This document shows positions 50,074 through 58,739 of a stretch of DNA of 64,000 nt, in pieces; the stretch's first letter is position 1, and each line of letters starts with the position of its first letter. The DNA is from Streptomyces roseochromogenus subsp. oscitans DS 12.976. Its GTDB lineage: Bacteria > Actinomycetota > Actinomycetes > Streptomycetales > Streptomycetaceae. The notes under the pieces were generated by a model. That model had not been told where the DNA came from and ran no database searches. It worked only from the letters and a program-made list of their open reading frames with translations. The stretch spans positions 8,578,694 through 8,642,693 of the forward strand of contig NZ_CM002285.1 of NCBI RefSeq assembly GCF_000497445.1. The letters are read 5' to 3'. Made by a program: the position numbers and the translations under genes.

Positions 50074-50946
50074 ATGGGGGAGTATGACGTGTTGGCGGCG
50101 GCGCTCGCGGTGGTGTGCGCGGCCGTTCTGGGGCTGACGGCGGCGCTGGTGCGCATCCGGCGCCGCTGGCAGGCGGCGGTCGGGGAGCGCGGCTGGCTGC
50201 TGGAGCGGGAGCGGGAGAGCGCGGCGGAGGCCGCGATCGCGGCCGAACGTGACCGGATCGCCCGCGAGTTGCACGACATCGTCAGTCACAACGTCAGCCT
50301 CATGGTCGTCCAGGCGAGCGCCGCGCGCGAGGTGCTGGGCACGATGCCGGACGAGGCGGCGAAGGCACTGCGAGCCGTCGAGGACGCAGGCCGGGGCGCG
50401 ATGACGGACCTCAGACATCTGCTGGGGCTGCTGGCCCCCGCGCAGGACGGCTCGGACACCGACCCCGGCCAGGGATCGGGCGGCGCCGACGCGGTGAGCA
50501 CGCCCCTCACCCCCCAGCCCGGCCTCGACCGGCTCGGCCCGCTCGTGGACCGGATATCGTTCGCCGGGCTGCCGGTGGAGGTCCGTATCTCCGGCGAGCC
50601 GCGCCCGCTGCCCCAGGGCATCGACGTGACCGCCTACCGCATCATCCAGGAGGCCCTGACCAATGTGCTCCGGCACGGCGACGGCGGCAAGGCGGAGGTG
50701 ACCGTGCGGTACGCCGACCACGCCCTGCGCGTCGAGGTCCTGAACACCGGCCCCAGCGCGCTGACCGGCACGGCCCCGGCCGCGCCGAAACCTCGGGCTG
50801 CGCCGAGAAGCCCGGCCGCCGGCACCGGCCGCGGCCTGCTCGGCCTGCGCGAGCGGGTCGCCGTCTACGGGGGTGACCTGGACGCCCGCCGCAGACTCGG
50901 CGGCGGCTACCGCGTCCGCGCCCGCATTCCCCTGGACCGCCCATGA
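50074..50946 (+). CDS. Sensor histidine kinase (NarL-type, HisKA_3) with minimal sensor
   Basis: A 290-residue kinase with one hydrophobic segment (7-26) and no extracellular sensor domain. The phosphoacceptor is H67 in RIARELHDIVSHNVSLM, the N box is EALTNVLRHG and the G box GRGLLGLRERV. An Ala/Pro-rich insertion (TAPAAPKPRAAPRSPAAG) interrupts the ATPase domain before the G box. Its stop overlaps the response regulator start (ATGA). Lacking a sensor, it may detect its signal in the membrane or through the neighbouring ABC exporter, as in BceS-like systems. Confidence 0.92.
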   Translation: MGEYDVLAAALAVVCAAVLGLTAALVRIRRRWQAAVGERGWLLERERESAAEAAIAAERDRIARELHDIVSHNVSLMVVQASAAREVLGTMPDEAAKALRAVEDAGRGAMTDLRHLLGLLAPAQDGSDTDPGQGSGGADAVSTPLTPQPGLDRLGPLVDRISFAGLPVEVRISGEPRPLPQGIDVTAYRIIQEALTNVLRHGDGGKAEVTVRYADHALRVEVLNTGPSALTGTAPAAPKPRAAPRSPAAGTGRGLLGLRERVAVYGGDLDARRRLGGGYRVRARIPLDRP

Positions 50947-51626
50947 CGGGGGACGCGCCCGAGCGGGCGCCCCGGGTGCTGATCGCCGACGACCAGACGC
51001 TGATCCGGACCGGCTTCCGGCTGATCCTCACCGCCCGAGGCATCGAGGTGGCCGGCGAGGCCGCCGACGGAGCGGAAGCGGTCGCCGCCGTCCGTGAACT
51101 CGCTCCGGACGTCGTGCTGATGGACATCCGCATGCCGGTCATGGACGGCCTGGAGGCCACCCGGCGGATCCTGGAGAAGTCCCCGGACTGCAAGGTGCTG
51201 ATGCTGACCACCTTCGACCTGGACCGTTACGTCTACACGGCCCTGTCGCTGGGGGCCAGCGGCTTCCTGCTCAAGGACGTCACCCCGGAGCACCTGGCGG
51301 CGGCCGTACGGCTCGTCGGCACCGGTGACGCCCTGCTGGCACCGCAGATCACCCGGCGCCTGGTGGAGCGGTACGCGGCCGAGGCCGAGCGGACGGCCGT
51401 GACCGTCCCCGTCGGCCTGGCCGCACTCACCCCCCGCGAGCGCGAGGTGCTGACCCTGCTGGGCCGAGGCCTGTCCAACACAGAGCTGGCCACCGAGCTG
51501 ACCCTGAGCGAGGCCACGGTCAAGTCCCACGTGGCCCGCATCTTCGCCAAGCTGGGCCTACGCGACCGTGCCCAGGCGGTGGTCCTGGCCTATGAGACCG
51601 GGCTGGTCCGGCCGGGGGCGCGGTAG
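50943..51626 (+). CDS. LuxR/NarL-family response regulator
   Basis: A 227-residue regulator. The receiver domain has ADDQTLIRTGFR, the phosphorylation site D61 in VVLMDIRMPVMDG and the lysine in GFLLKDV. The C-terminal LuxR helix-turn-helix is LTPREREVLTLLGRGLSNTE, LTLSEATVKSHVARIFAKLG. ATGA overlap with the kinase. It is divergent from the ABC exporter at 46917-49933, the most probable target. It is followed by an interspersed repeat. Confidence 0.95.
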   Translation: MTGDAPERAPRVLIADDQTLIRTGFRLILTARGIEVAGEAADGAEAVAAVRELAPDVVLMDIRMPVMDGLEATRRILEKSPDCKVLMLTTFDLDRYVYTALSLGASGFLLKDVTPEHLAAAVRLVGTGDALLAPQITRRLVERYAAEAERTAVTVPVGLAALTPREREVLTLLGRGLSNTELATELTLSEATVKSHVARIFAKLGLRDRAQAVVLAYETGLVRPGAR

Positions 51627-51629
51627 CGC

Positions 51630-51727
51630 CCAAGGGCCGCGAGGCTGTGTTGAACATGCGGCTCGGCCGCGATGGGGGTCCCCCGGGTTCGAGTGAAGCC
51701 GAGAACTTGGGGGATCGACCAGCCACA
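51630..51727 (+). repeat. Interspersed intergenic repeat, copy 2
   Basis: Starts 3 bp after the response regulator stop: AAGGGCCGCGAGGCTGTG, ATGCGGCTCGGCCGCG, GGGGGTCCCCC, TTCGAGTGAAGCCGAGAACT and CGACCAGCCACAAC. Same order and direction as copy 1; the CGACCAGCCACAAC end is shared with copy 3. Confidence 0.8.
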
Positions 51728-51845
51728 ACGGCGCCGCAGACGCCCGACGGCCCTTACAGGCAACCCGCGAGGCGCCCGGCACCTCTGTGGGCGCTCACGC
51801 TCTGGCAACCCGTGACGCGCCCCGCACCCCCGTGGGCGCTCCCGC

Positions 51846-52258
51846 TCAAGCCGAGTCGCGCCGCACCAACTCCGTAGGAAGGATCACCGCAGCCGGTTCC
51901 TCGCCGCCGATCTGCGCGAGCAGCACCCGCACCATCTCGTTGCTGATCCGGTCCCACGGCTGCCGGATCGTGGTCAGCTCCGGGGTGACGGCCGTCGCCG
52001 CCGGGGAGTCGTCGAAGCCGCCGACAGCGATGTCGTCCGGCACCCGCTTCCCGGCCCGGTGCAGCGCCGCCAGCACGCCCTGCGCCATCAGGTCCGAGGC
52101 GACGAACACCGCGTCCATGTCCGGGGCCTGCGCCAGCAGCCGCTCCGCACCCGCCTCACCGCTGGCCCGGCTGTAGTCACCGGAGACGATCAGGCTCCCG
52201 TCGACCCCGATGCCGGCCTCGGCCAGCACCTCCTTGTACCCGGCGAGCCGCTCCACAC
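51846..52258 (-). pseudogene. LacI-family repressor, C-terminal half only
   Basis: The minus strand encodes VERLAGYKEVLAEAGIGVDG, GAERLLAQAPDMDAVFVASD, LMAQGVLAALHRAGKRVPDD, AVGGFDDSPAAT and PELTTIRQPWDRI, the second half of a periplasmic-binding-type LacI effector domain with a normal stop. The helix-turn-helix domain and first lobe are missing. The break at about 52258 is directly fused to the 3' end of a GH42 gene on the other strand. Confidence 0.85.
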
Positions 52259-52422
52259 CACCCGGGGTGTCCGGGACCTACCTCTTCGCGATCAACCACA
52301 CCGCCGGCGACACCAAGGTGCCGCTGGACACGCCCGGCACCGAGCTGCTGACGGGCGAACGCGCCGCGGGCCGCCTTCCGGTCCCCGCGGGAGCCGTCCG
52401 GGTCGTACGACTCGACGGCTGA
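52258..52422 (+). pseudogene. GH42 beta-galactosidase, C-terminal fragment
   Basis: The plus strand encodes PPGVSGTYLFAINHTAGDTK, VPLDTPGTELLTGERAAG and VPAGAVRVVRLDG plus stop, matching the C-terminal beta-sandwich end (YLFxxNH, GTDLLTG, VPAGGVAVLR) of GH42 beta-galactosidases. The catalytic part is gone; the fragment abuts the lacI remnant at about 52258. Confidence 0.75.
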
Positions 52423-52429
52423 GCCGGCT

Positions 52430-52471
52430 CCCCTCCGTCCGCGTGTGCCACGAGAGCCGCGGGCGGAGGGG
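52430..52471 (+). terminator. Terminator after the GH42 relic
   Basis: A 14-bp stem (CCCCTCCGTCCGCG / CGCGGGCGGAGGGG, one G-U pair) with a 14-base loop directly follows the GH42 stop. Confidence 0.8.
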
Positions 52472-52531
52472 TTCTCCTCCAGCCCCCACTGGCGGACACC
52501 CCTCCCCGTTCAGTCGAAGGGACGACGGACG

Positions 52532-54094
52532 ATGAAGTTCCATCCCAGACGCACCATCAGGGGCCTGCTGCTGCCGCTCGCCGCCGGGCTCGCCCTCACC
52601 GTTCTGCCCGCCCGGACCGCCTCCGCCGCGAGCACCCTCACCAACGGTGGCTTCGAGTCCGACGGCACCGGCACCGCCACCCCCAGCGGCTGGTCCGAGT
52701 ACGGCGACACCGGCGCCTCGTACACCGAGTCCGGCGGCCACAGCGGGAGTTACCGCCTCACCCAGTACTCGTCCTCGGCCTACAAGGTCGAGACGTACCA
52801 GTACCTGTCGGGCCTGACCAACGGCAACTACACCTTGACCGTGTGGGTCCGTTCCAGTGGCGGGCAGAACGCCGCGTACATGGCGCTCAAGAATTGCGGG
52901 AGCGCGGAGCAGCGCACCGATCTGCCCATATCGTCCAGTGGGTGGATCCGTATCGTCACGCCGATCAAGGTGACGAACAACCAGTGCACCATCAGCATCA
53001 ACAGTGACGCGAACGCCGGCAACTGGATCAATGTCGACGATGTGACCTTCACGTCCGGCACCACCGGTTCGTCCATCCACGGCGCCGACATCTCCTCCCT
53101 CGCCAAGAGCGAGGCCAAGGGCGGTGTCTACAAGACGAGTTCGGGTGCCACCGGCGACGCGCTCGCCATCCTGAAGTCGTACGGCATGAACTACGCCCGC
53201 CTGAAGGTCTGGGTGAACCCCGCCGACGGCTTCAACGACAAGACGCACGTCCTCGCGATGGCCAAGCGCATCAAGGCTCAGGGCATGAAGCTCCTGGTCG
53301 ACTTCCACTACTCGGACACCTGGGCCGACCCCGGCGCCCAGACCAAACCGGCCACCTGGATGGGCCATACATACAGTCAACTCAAGACAGACGTGTACAA
53401 CCACACGTACGACGTGTTGAACGCCTTGAAGGCTCAAGGCACTACCGCCGACATGGTCCAGATCGGCAATGAGATCAACGCCGGCATCCTGTGGTCCGAG
53501 GGATCGACGTCCACCTGGAGCCAGCTCGCCGGGCTCCTCAACTCCGGCTACGACGCGGCCAAGGCGGTTTCCTCGTCCACCGTGGTGGCATTGCACCTGG
53601 CCAAGGGCGGTGACGACGCCGGCACCAAGTCCTGGTTCGACACCGCGGTGTCCAACGGCGTCAAGTTCGACGCGATCGGCCTGTCGTACTACGGCTACTG
53701 GCACGGTCCGCTGTCCGACTTCCAGACCACGATCGACGACGCGGCCTCCCGCTACGGCAAGCCGGTCTTCGTCGCCGAGACCGCCTATCCCTTCACCCTG
53801 GCCAACAACGACTCGCTGGAGAACCAGATCGACACCACCGCCGAACTGGTCTCCGGCTACCCGGCGACCGTGGCCGGCCAGACCAAGTGGATGAACGACG
53901 TGGCGAGCATCGTCGAGGCCGTCCCGAACGGCCGCGGCCTCGGCGTCTTCTACTGGGAGGCGACCTGGACCGCCGTCAGCGGCAACGGCTGGGACCCGAC
54001 CGACGCCACCTCAGGCAACGGCTGGGAGAACCAGGCCCTGTTCGGCTACGACGACAAGGCGCTCTCCTCCATGACGTGGTTCAGCCACCGCTGA
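52532..54094 (+). CDS. Secreted arabinogalactan endo-beta-1,4-galactanase (GH53) with N-terminal CBM
   Basis: A 520-residue exoenzyme that cleaves beta-1,4-galactan of plant pectin. Signal peptide 1-33 (ending RTASAAS), CBM61-like domain about 34-175 (LTNGGFESDGTGTATPSGWS, GNWINVDDVTF), GH53 barrel 180-520 with HGADISSLAKSEA, ARLKVWVNP, LVDFHYSDTWADP, the acid/base glutamate in QIGNEINAG and the nucleophile glutamate in VFVAETAYPF. AAGGGACGAC precedes the ATG. Its usual partners (LacI regulator, ABC transporter, GH42) are reduced to the fused scraps upstream. Confidence 0.95.
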   Translation: MKFHPRRTIRGLLLPLAAGLALTVLPARTASAASTLTNGGFESDGTGTATPSGWSEYGDTGASYTESGGHSGSYRLTQYSSSAYKVETYQYLSGLTNGNYTLTVWVRSSGGQNAAYMALKNCGSAEQRTDLPISSSGWIRIVTPIKVTNNQCTISINSDANAGNWINVDDVTFTSGTTGSSIHGADISSLAKSEAKGGVYKTSSGATGDALAILKSYGMNYARLKVWVNPADGFNDKTHVLAMAKRIKAQGMKLLVDFHYSDTWADPGAQTKPATWMGHTYSQLKTDVYNHTYDVLNALKAQGTTADMVQIGNEINAGILWSEGSTSTWSQLAGLLNSGYDAAKAVSSSTVVALHLAKGGDDAGTKSWFDTAVSNGVKFDAIGLSYYGYWHGPLSDFQTTIDDAASRYGKPVFVAETAYPFTLANNDSLENQIDTTAELVSGYPATVAGQTKWMNDVASIVEAVPNGRGLGVFYWEATWTAVSGNGWDPTDATSGNGWENQALFGYDDKALSSMTWFSHR

Positions 54095-54105
54095 GCCACA
54101 GCTGA

Positions 54106-54138
54106 GGGGGCCCGGGCGCAAGGGGCGGCCGGGCCTCC
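54106..54138 (+). terminator. Terminator after the galactanase gene
   Basis: GGGGGCCCGG pairs with CCGGGCCTCC (one G-U pair, 13-base loop). A second hairpin, CCGGGGG / CCCCCGG, follows at 54147-54170. Confidence 0.75.
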
Positions 54139-54283
54139 CCTATTTTCCGGGGGCATATGCACCCCCCCGGGTCGCACGGCCGTTCGGTACCGGACAACGG
54201 TCACGGAGTGCCGGACGCGGCGGCGTCGCCCGGTCCACAGTGGGAACACTGCGTACGAGGAGGTCAGGGACGGAGGCGGACGG

Positions 54284-54571
54284 ATGATGGGAACCCCCTC
54301 GGGCCGGATGCGGCAGACGATTCTGGAATGGCTCAAGGACCCCGCGGCCCACTTCTCGGCGCCCGGTCGCCGCGATCCCGCCGAGACCGGAGTCACCGCG
54401 CGTGCCGTGGCCGCCAAGCTGGGCGTGCGCCACCGGACCGCCCGCGCCCACCTGGACTTCCTCACCCGGCTCGGCGTGCTGCGCACCCGCCGCCTGCGCT
54501 GCCGTACCTACTACCGGCGCGACGAGATCCGCATCGCCGAGGTGGCGCGCGTGTTCGAGAAGGGGTGGTGA
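54284..54571 (+). CDS. Small winged-helix DNA-binding protein
   Basis: A 95-residue basic protein. The helix-turn-helix VTARAVAAKLGVRHRTARAH is followed by LDFLTRLGVLRTRRLRCRTY, a wing as in ArsR/MarR-type folds, and ends VARVFEKGW. GGAGG lies before the ATG pair at 54284/54287. No effector domain. The target is unknown; the SMP-30-like gene lies 122 bp downstream. Confidence 0.75.
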   Translation: MMGTPSGRMRQTILEWLKDPAAHFSAPGRRDPAETGVTARAVAAKLGVRHRTARAHLDFLTRLGVLRTRRLRCRTYYRRDEIRIAEVARVFEKGW

Positions 54572-54693
54572 GGAAAGCGCTGGTGAGCCGGGGTCGGACC
54601 GGGCGGAGCGGGGCAGGATGAAGGGAGGGGAGGACTCGGCGAACACTCGGCCTACCGGCGGGAGAGGCCGGCTGACGGCGAAGGGCATCGCAC

Positions 54694-55665
54694 ATGGACC
54701 GACCGACGGCACTCGTCCCGCTCCACTACGTCTCCCTCGGCGCCCGCGGCCCCGAGGACGTGGTGGCCGACGCACACGGGCGCGTCCTGACCGGAGTGCG
54801 GGACGGCCGGATCCTGCGCCTCCACGACCTCGGAGACCCGCGGACGGCCCGCGTGGAGGTGCTGGCCGAGACCGGCGGCCGTCCCCTCGGACTCGAACCG
54901 CTGCCGGACGGCGGTCTGCTGGTGTGCGACGCGGAACGCGGCCTGCTGCGCGTCGACCCCGGTCCCGGCCCCGGCGGCGGCACCGTCCGCGTCCTCGCGG
55001 ACTCGGCGGCGGGGGAGCGGCTCCGCTTCTGCAGCAACGTCGTCGCCCTGCCGGACGGCACCGTGTACTTCACCGTCTCCAGCCGCCGCTACCCACTGGA
55101 GCACTGGATCGGCGACATCGTCGAACACACCGGCACCGGACGGCTGCTGCGCCTGCCGCCCGGGGGCAGCGCACCCGAAGTCCTGCTGGACGGGCTGCAG
55201 TTCGCCAACGGGCTGGCGGTCGGCGGCGACGGCTCCTTCCTGGTGATCGCCGAGACCGGCGCCTGCCGTCTCACCCGCTACCACCTCACCGGCCCGCACG
55301 CGGGCCACACCGACCTCTTCGCCGTGCTGCCCGGTATGCCGGACAACATCTGGCGCGAGGGCGCCGACGGCCCGATCTGGGTCGCGCTCGCCAGTCCGCG
55401 GGTCCCGCCGCTGGACCTCCTGCACCGCACCCCGCCCGGCATGCGCGGCGCCGCCGCCCGGGCCGCCGTCCATGCGCCGTACCGCCCGAGCGGAACGATC
55501 GGGGTGGTGGCCCTCGACGACAACGGCCGCACCGTCGGCCATCTCGTCCGCCGCCGCTCCGGCTTCCGCATGGTCACCGCCGTCTGCGCGACCGGCGGCC
55601 ACCTCGTGCTCGGCAGCCTCCGGGAGCCCGGCGTCGCGGTCTGCGCGCGGCCCGGCGCCCGCTGA
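54694..55665 (+). CDS. SMP-30/strictosidine-synthase-like beta-propeller protein
   Basis: A 323-residue protein. [60 protein letters not shown] and [20 protein letters not shown], ending [20 protein letters not shown], are the repeated blades of the strictosidine synthase-like/gluconolactonase group. Members are lactonases or hydrolases with a central metal. There is no signal peptide. The substrate is unknown. Confidence 0.85.
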   Translation: MDRPTALVPLHYVSLGARGPEDVVADAHGRVLTGVRDGRILRLHDLGDPRTARVEVLAETGGRPLGLEPLPDGGLLVCDAERGLLRVDPGPGPGGGTVRVLADSAAGERLRFCSNVVALPDGTVYFTVSSRRYPLEHWIGDIVEHTGTGRLLRLPPGGSAPEVLLDGLQFANGLAVGGDGSFLVIAETGACRLTRYHLTGPHAGHTDLFAVLPGMPDNIWREGADGPIWVALASPRVPPLDLLHRTPPGMRGAAARAAVHAPYRPSGTIGVVALDDNGRTVGHLVRRRSGFRMVTAVCATGGHLVLGSLREPGVAVCARPGAR

Positions 55666-55753
55666 CCCGGCGGTAGGCTGGTGCCCGGCCGTGATCACCC
55701 GGCGGGGCAGGCCGAGCACCCCCAGGGCCCGGCCGAACAGGAGACGTGAGCGC

Positions 55754-56215
55754 ATGACAGCCCCGGAAGCCGAGAGCCTCCGAGTCCGCCCCACGCCGCG
55801 CCGGCGGTCCGAGTGGCGTACCCAGGCACCCGTAGTCGCGGTGGTCGCCCTCGGCGGCGCCCTGGGCGCCTGCGCCCGCTACGGCCTCACCCTCGCCTGG
55901 CCCACGCCGCCCGGCGCCTTCCCCTGGGCGACCTTCTGGACCAACGTGAGCGGCTGCGCGGTGATCGGGGTCTTCATGGTGCTCATCACCGAGGTGTGGG
56001 CCGCCCACCGGCTCATACGGCCCTTCTTCGGCACGGGCGTCCTCGGCGGTTTCACCACGTTCTCCACCTACGCCGTCGACATCCGCAGGCTGGTCGACGG
56101 CGGCCGCCCCGGCCTGGGGCTCGGCTATCTCGCCGCGACGCTGTGCGCGGCCCTCGCCGCGGTGTGGCTCGCCTCGGTCGCCGCCCGCCGGGTGCTGATC
56201 AGGAGGCAGCGATGA
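55754..56215 (+). CDS. crcB: CrcB/FluC fluoride channel subunit
   Basis: A 153-residue membrane protein with four helices after a 25-residue basic N-terminal extension. [27 protein letters not shown] and the pore motif [15 protein letters not shown] (with the conserved F and TTFST) identify it as a fluoride channel subunit. AGGAGAC precedes the ATG. Its stop overlaps the DUF190 start. No fluoride riboswitch could be recognised in the 88-bp leader. Confidence 0.92.
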   Translation: MTAPEAESLRVRPTPRRRSEWRTQAPVVAVVALGGALGACARYGLTLAWPTPPGAFPWATFWTNVSGCAVIGVFMVLITEVWAAHRLIRPFFGTGVLGGFTTFSTYAVDIRRLVDGGRPGLGLGYLAATLCAALAAVWLASVAARRVLIRRQR

Positions 56216-56592
56216 CGTCACTCACCGGCCGCGCCCTCAGGCTGACCGTCTACATCGGCGAGGACGACACCTGGCACCACAAGCCCCTCTACTCCGAGAT
56301 CGTGCACCGCGCACACGCGGCCGGACTCGCCGGGGCGAGCGTCTTCAGGGGCATCGAGGGCTTCGGCGCCTCCTCCCGCATCCACACCTCCCGCCTGCTG
56401 TCCCTGAGCGAGGACCTGCCCGTGGCCGTCGTCGTCGTGGACACCGAGGAGCGCGTACGGGCGTTCCTGCCGCAGCTCGACGAACTCGTCGACGAAGGGC
56501 TCATCACGCTGGAGGAGTGCGAGGTCGTCCGGTACGTGGGACGCACGGGCGGCCCGGGGGACAAGAAACCGAAGGGTAAGAAGTCGTTGTGA
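56212..56592 (+). CDS. DUF190 family protein
   Basis: A 126-residue cytosolic protein: [60 protein letters not shown] and VVVDTEERV. This is the standard DUF190 fold, related to small regulatory ferredoxin-like domains. It is overlapped by crcB on the upstream side (ATGA) and the second crcB on the downstream side (GTGA), so its function is surely linked to fluoride export. Confidence 0.93.
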   Translation: MTSLTGRALRLTVYIGEDDTWHHKPLYSEIVHRAHAAGLAGASVFRGIEGFGASSRIHTSRLLSLSEDLPVAVVVVDTEERVRAFLPQLDELVDEGLITLEECEVVRYVGRTGGPGDKKPKGKKSL

Positions 56593-56963
56593 ACTGGCTG
56601 CTGGTGATCGCGGGGGCCGTGATCGGCGCACCCTTGCGCTACCTCACCGACCGTGCCGTGCAGGCCCGCCACGACTCGGTCTTCCCCTGGGGCACTTTCG
56701 TGGTGAACGTCTGCGGATGCCTGGTCCTCGGGCTGCTCACGGGTGCGGTCTCCGCCGGGGCCGCCGGACCCCATCTGCAGCTCCTCGTCGGCACGGGGCT
56801 GTGCGGCGCGCTGACGACGTACTCGACCTTCTCCTACGAGACGCTGCGGCTCGCCGAGGCCGGCTCCGGCCTCTACGCTGCCGTGAACGTCGTCGCGAGC
56901 GTGCCGGCAGGGCTCGCCGCGGCGTTCGCCGGTGTCTCACTCGCCGGAGTCCTGTGGGCCTAG
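56589..56963 (+). CDS. crcB: CrcB/FluC fluoride channel subunit, second copy
   Basis: A 124-residue four-helix protein without the N-terminal extension of the first copy. [35 protein letters not shown] and [18 protein letters not shown] correspond to the family motifs. A second crcB in the same operon suggests a heterodimeric channel. GTG start overlaps the DUF190 stop (GTGA). Confidence 0.93.
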   Translation: MNWLLVIAGAVIGAPLRYLTDRAVQARHDSVFPWGTFVVNVCGCLVLGLLTGAVSAGAAGPHLQLLVGTGLCGALTTYSTFSYETLRLAEAGSGLYAAVNVVASVPAGLAAAFAGVSLAGVLWA

Positions 56964-57048
56964 TGCCTGCCGTATAGCACGGCAAAGCAAGGGCACCGCA
57001 AGTACTGTCTACAGCACTGTCGACCAACTCTCCCCAGAACTGGATCCC

Positions 57049-57885
57049 ATGAGCGCCATCTCCGTCGGTCAAGCCGTCGTCCTCGGAGTCGTCGAGGGGG
57101 TGACCGAGTTCCTCCCGGTGTCCTCCACCGGTCACCTGAAGATCACCGAGGGACTCATGAACATCCCCGTCGACGACAAGTCCGTCGTCGGCTTCTCCGC
57201 CGTCATCCAGGTCGGCGCCATCGCCGCCGTGCTCGTGTACTTCTTCAAGGACATCAAGCGGATCGTCTCCGCGTGGTTCCGCGGCCTGGTCAACCGCGAG
57301 GAGCGCTACCACCACGACTACAAGTTCGCCTGGTGGGTGATCGCCGCCACCATCCCGATCGTCATCGTGGGTCTGGCCGCCAAGCCGCTGATCGACGGCG
57401 CGCTCGGCTCCCTGTGGGTGGTGGCCGGCTCGCTGATCGTCGGCTCCGGTGTGATGTGGGCTGCCGACCAGATGGGCCGGCACAAGCGCGGCGAGGACGA
57501 CACCTCGTTCCAGGACGCGATGTGGGTCGGCTGCTCCCAGATCCTCGCCCTGCTCTTTCCCGGCTTCTCCCGCTCCGGCGCCACCATGTCCACCGCGCTC
57601 ATCAGGGACCTGGACCGTGTCGCCGCCACCCGCCTGTCGTTCTTCCTCGGCATCCCGGCCCTGACCGGCGCGGGTCTGTACGAGCTGAAGGACGCCCTCG
57701 GCGCGGGCGTGGGCGCCGCTCCGCTGGCCGTCGGCACCATCGTCTCCTTCGTGGTCGCCTACGCCTCCATCGCCTGGCTGCTGAAGTTCGTCGCCAAGCA
57801 CTCCTTCAACGCCTTCGTGATCTACCGCGTCATCATCGGCGTGGGCCTGCTCGGCCTGCTCGCCACCGGCGTGCTCAGCGCCTGA
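57049..57885 (+). CDS. uppP: Undecaprenyl-diphosphatase (BacA/UppP)
   Basis: A 278-residue membrane enzyme that recycles the cell-wall lipid carrier C55-PP to C55-P; its overproduction confers bacitracin resistance. The active-site motifs are complete: GVVEGVTEFLPVSSTGHL near the start and PGFSRSGATMSTAL in the centre, with eight or so helices. No strong ribosome-binding site precedes the ATG. In the upstream region TACTGTCTACAGCACTGTC contains CTGT-CT-ACAG, a possible operator. A strong terminator follows. Confidence 0.95.
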   Translation: MSAISVGQAVVLGVVEGVTEFLPVSSTGHLKITEGLMNIPVDDKSVVGFSAVIQVGAIAAVLVYFFKDIKRIVSAWFRGLVNREERYHHDYKFAWWVIAATIPIVIVGLAAKPLIDGALGSLWVVAGSLIVGSGVMWAADQMGRHKRGEDDTSFQDAMWVGCSQILALLFPGFSRSGATMSTALIRDLDRVAATRLSFFLGIPALTGAGLYELKDALGAGVGAAPLAVGTIVSFVVAYASIAWLLKFVAKHSFNAFVIYRVIIGVGLLGLLATGVLSA

Positions 57886-57904
57886 CCGAACCCTCCTGAT
57901 CACC

Positions 57905-57946
57905 CACGGGGTGCGGATGCCTGCATTCAGGGCGCCGCACCCCGTG
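57905..57946 (+). terminator. Terminator after uppP
   Basis: A perfect 12-bp stem, CACGGGGTGCGG / CCGCACCCCGTG, with an 18-base loop starts 20 bp after the stop. Confidence 0.88.
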
Positions 57947-58004
57947 AATGTTTCCTTACGGGACGTCTTGACAGTCCCGGCGGGCAACCCGCAGGATCGC
58001 TCCC

Positions 58005-58739
58005 GTGAACCTGTCAGACAGCCAGACAGGTGGCCTGGTCCCGCGGCGCGTCAGCGCCATGGAAGCGGTCCTCGGCCACCTCCGCGGCGCCATCGAACGC
58101 GGTGAGTACGCCATAGGCGACAAGCTCCCCTCCGAGGCCGAGCTGTGCCGCACCCTCGAGGTGTCCCGGCCCGTGCTGCGCGAGGCGCTGCGCGCGCTGC
58201 AGACGATGGGCCTCACGGTCTCCCGGACCGGCAAGGGCACCTTCGTCGTCGCGAACGCCGTCGAGGACCCCACCTTCGGCGACTACGCGGCCAGCGACCT
58301 GCTCGAGGTGCGCCGGCACATCGAGATCCCGGTCGCCGGATACGCGGCCGCGCGCCGCACCCCGGAGAACCTGGACCACCTGGCCCATCTGCTCGACCGC
58401 ATGGAGCGGGAGACGGACACCACGGCCTGGGTCGCGATGGACACGCTGTTCCACCTCGCGATCGCCGAGGCCGCCCAGAACCCGGTCTTCCGCCGGGTCA
58501 TCGAGGAGATCCGCGACGCACTGGCGCGTCAGTCGGCCTTCCTCAACGAACTGGGCGGGCGCCGCGAGCAGTCCAACCGCGAGCACCGGGCGATCGTCGA
58601 GGCGCTGGTCGACGGTTCCGAACACGACGCGGTGGAGGCCATGAGCCACCACCTGGACCGCGTCGAGACGACCCTCACCGACATCGTGCGTCCCCAGCGG
58701 ACGGACGACCTCCCCACGGAAGGCGGACCCGAGGCGTGA
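58005..58739 (+). CDS. GntR-family regulator, FadR subfamily
   Basis: A 244-residue protein. The winged helix is [40 protein letters not shown] and RTGKGTFVV; the C-terminal FCD domain has [37 protein letters not shown] and [12 protein letters not shown] with the metal-binding histidines. The GTG start follows AGGA; TTGACA at 57968-57973 is a good -35 box. A perfect palindrome CTGTCAGACAG (58011-58021) lies just after the start, a possible autoregulatory site. It is coupled (GTGA) to the asparagine permease and probably controls the whole nitrogen cluster. Confidence 0.9.
   Translation: MNLSDSQTGGLVPRRVSAMEAVLGHLRGAIERGEYAIGDKLPSEAELCRTLEVSRPVLREALRALQTMGLTVSRTGKGTFVVANAVEDPTFGDYAASDLLEVRRHIEIPVAGYAAARRTPENLDHLAHLLDRMERETDTTAWVAMDTLFHLAIAEAAQNPVFRRVIEEIRDALARQSAFLNELGGRREQSNREHRAIVEALVDGSEHDAVEAMSHHLDRVETTLTDIVRPQRTDDLPTEGGPEA

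Noticed and set aside
55666..55753. Fluoride riboswitch before crcB
   Set aside because: The 88-bp leader does not show the conserved crcB-motif pseudoknot sequences, as far as can be judged by eye.
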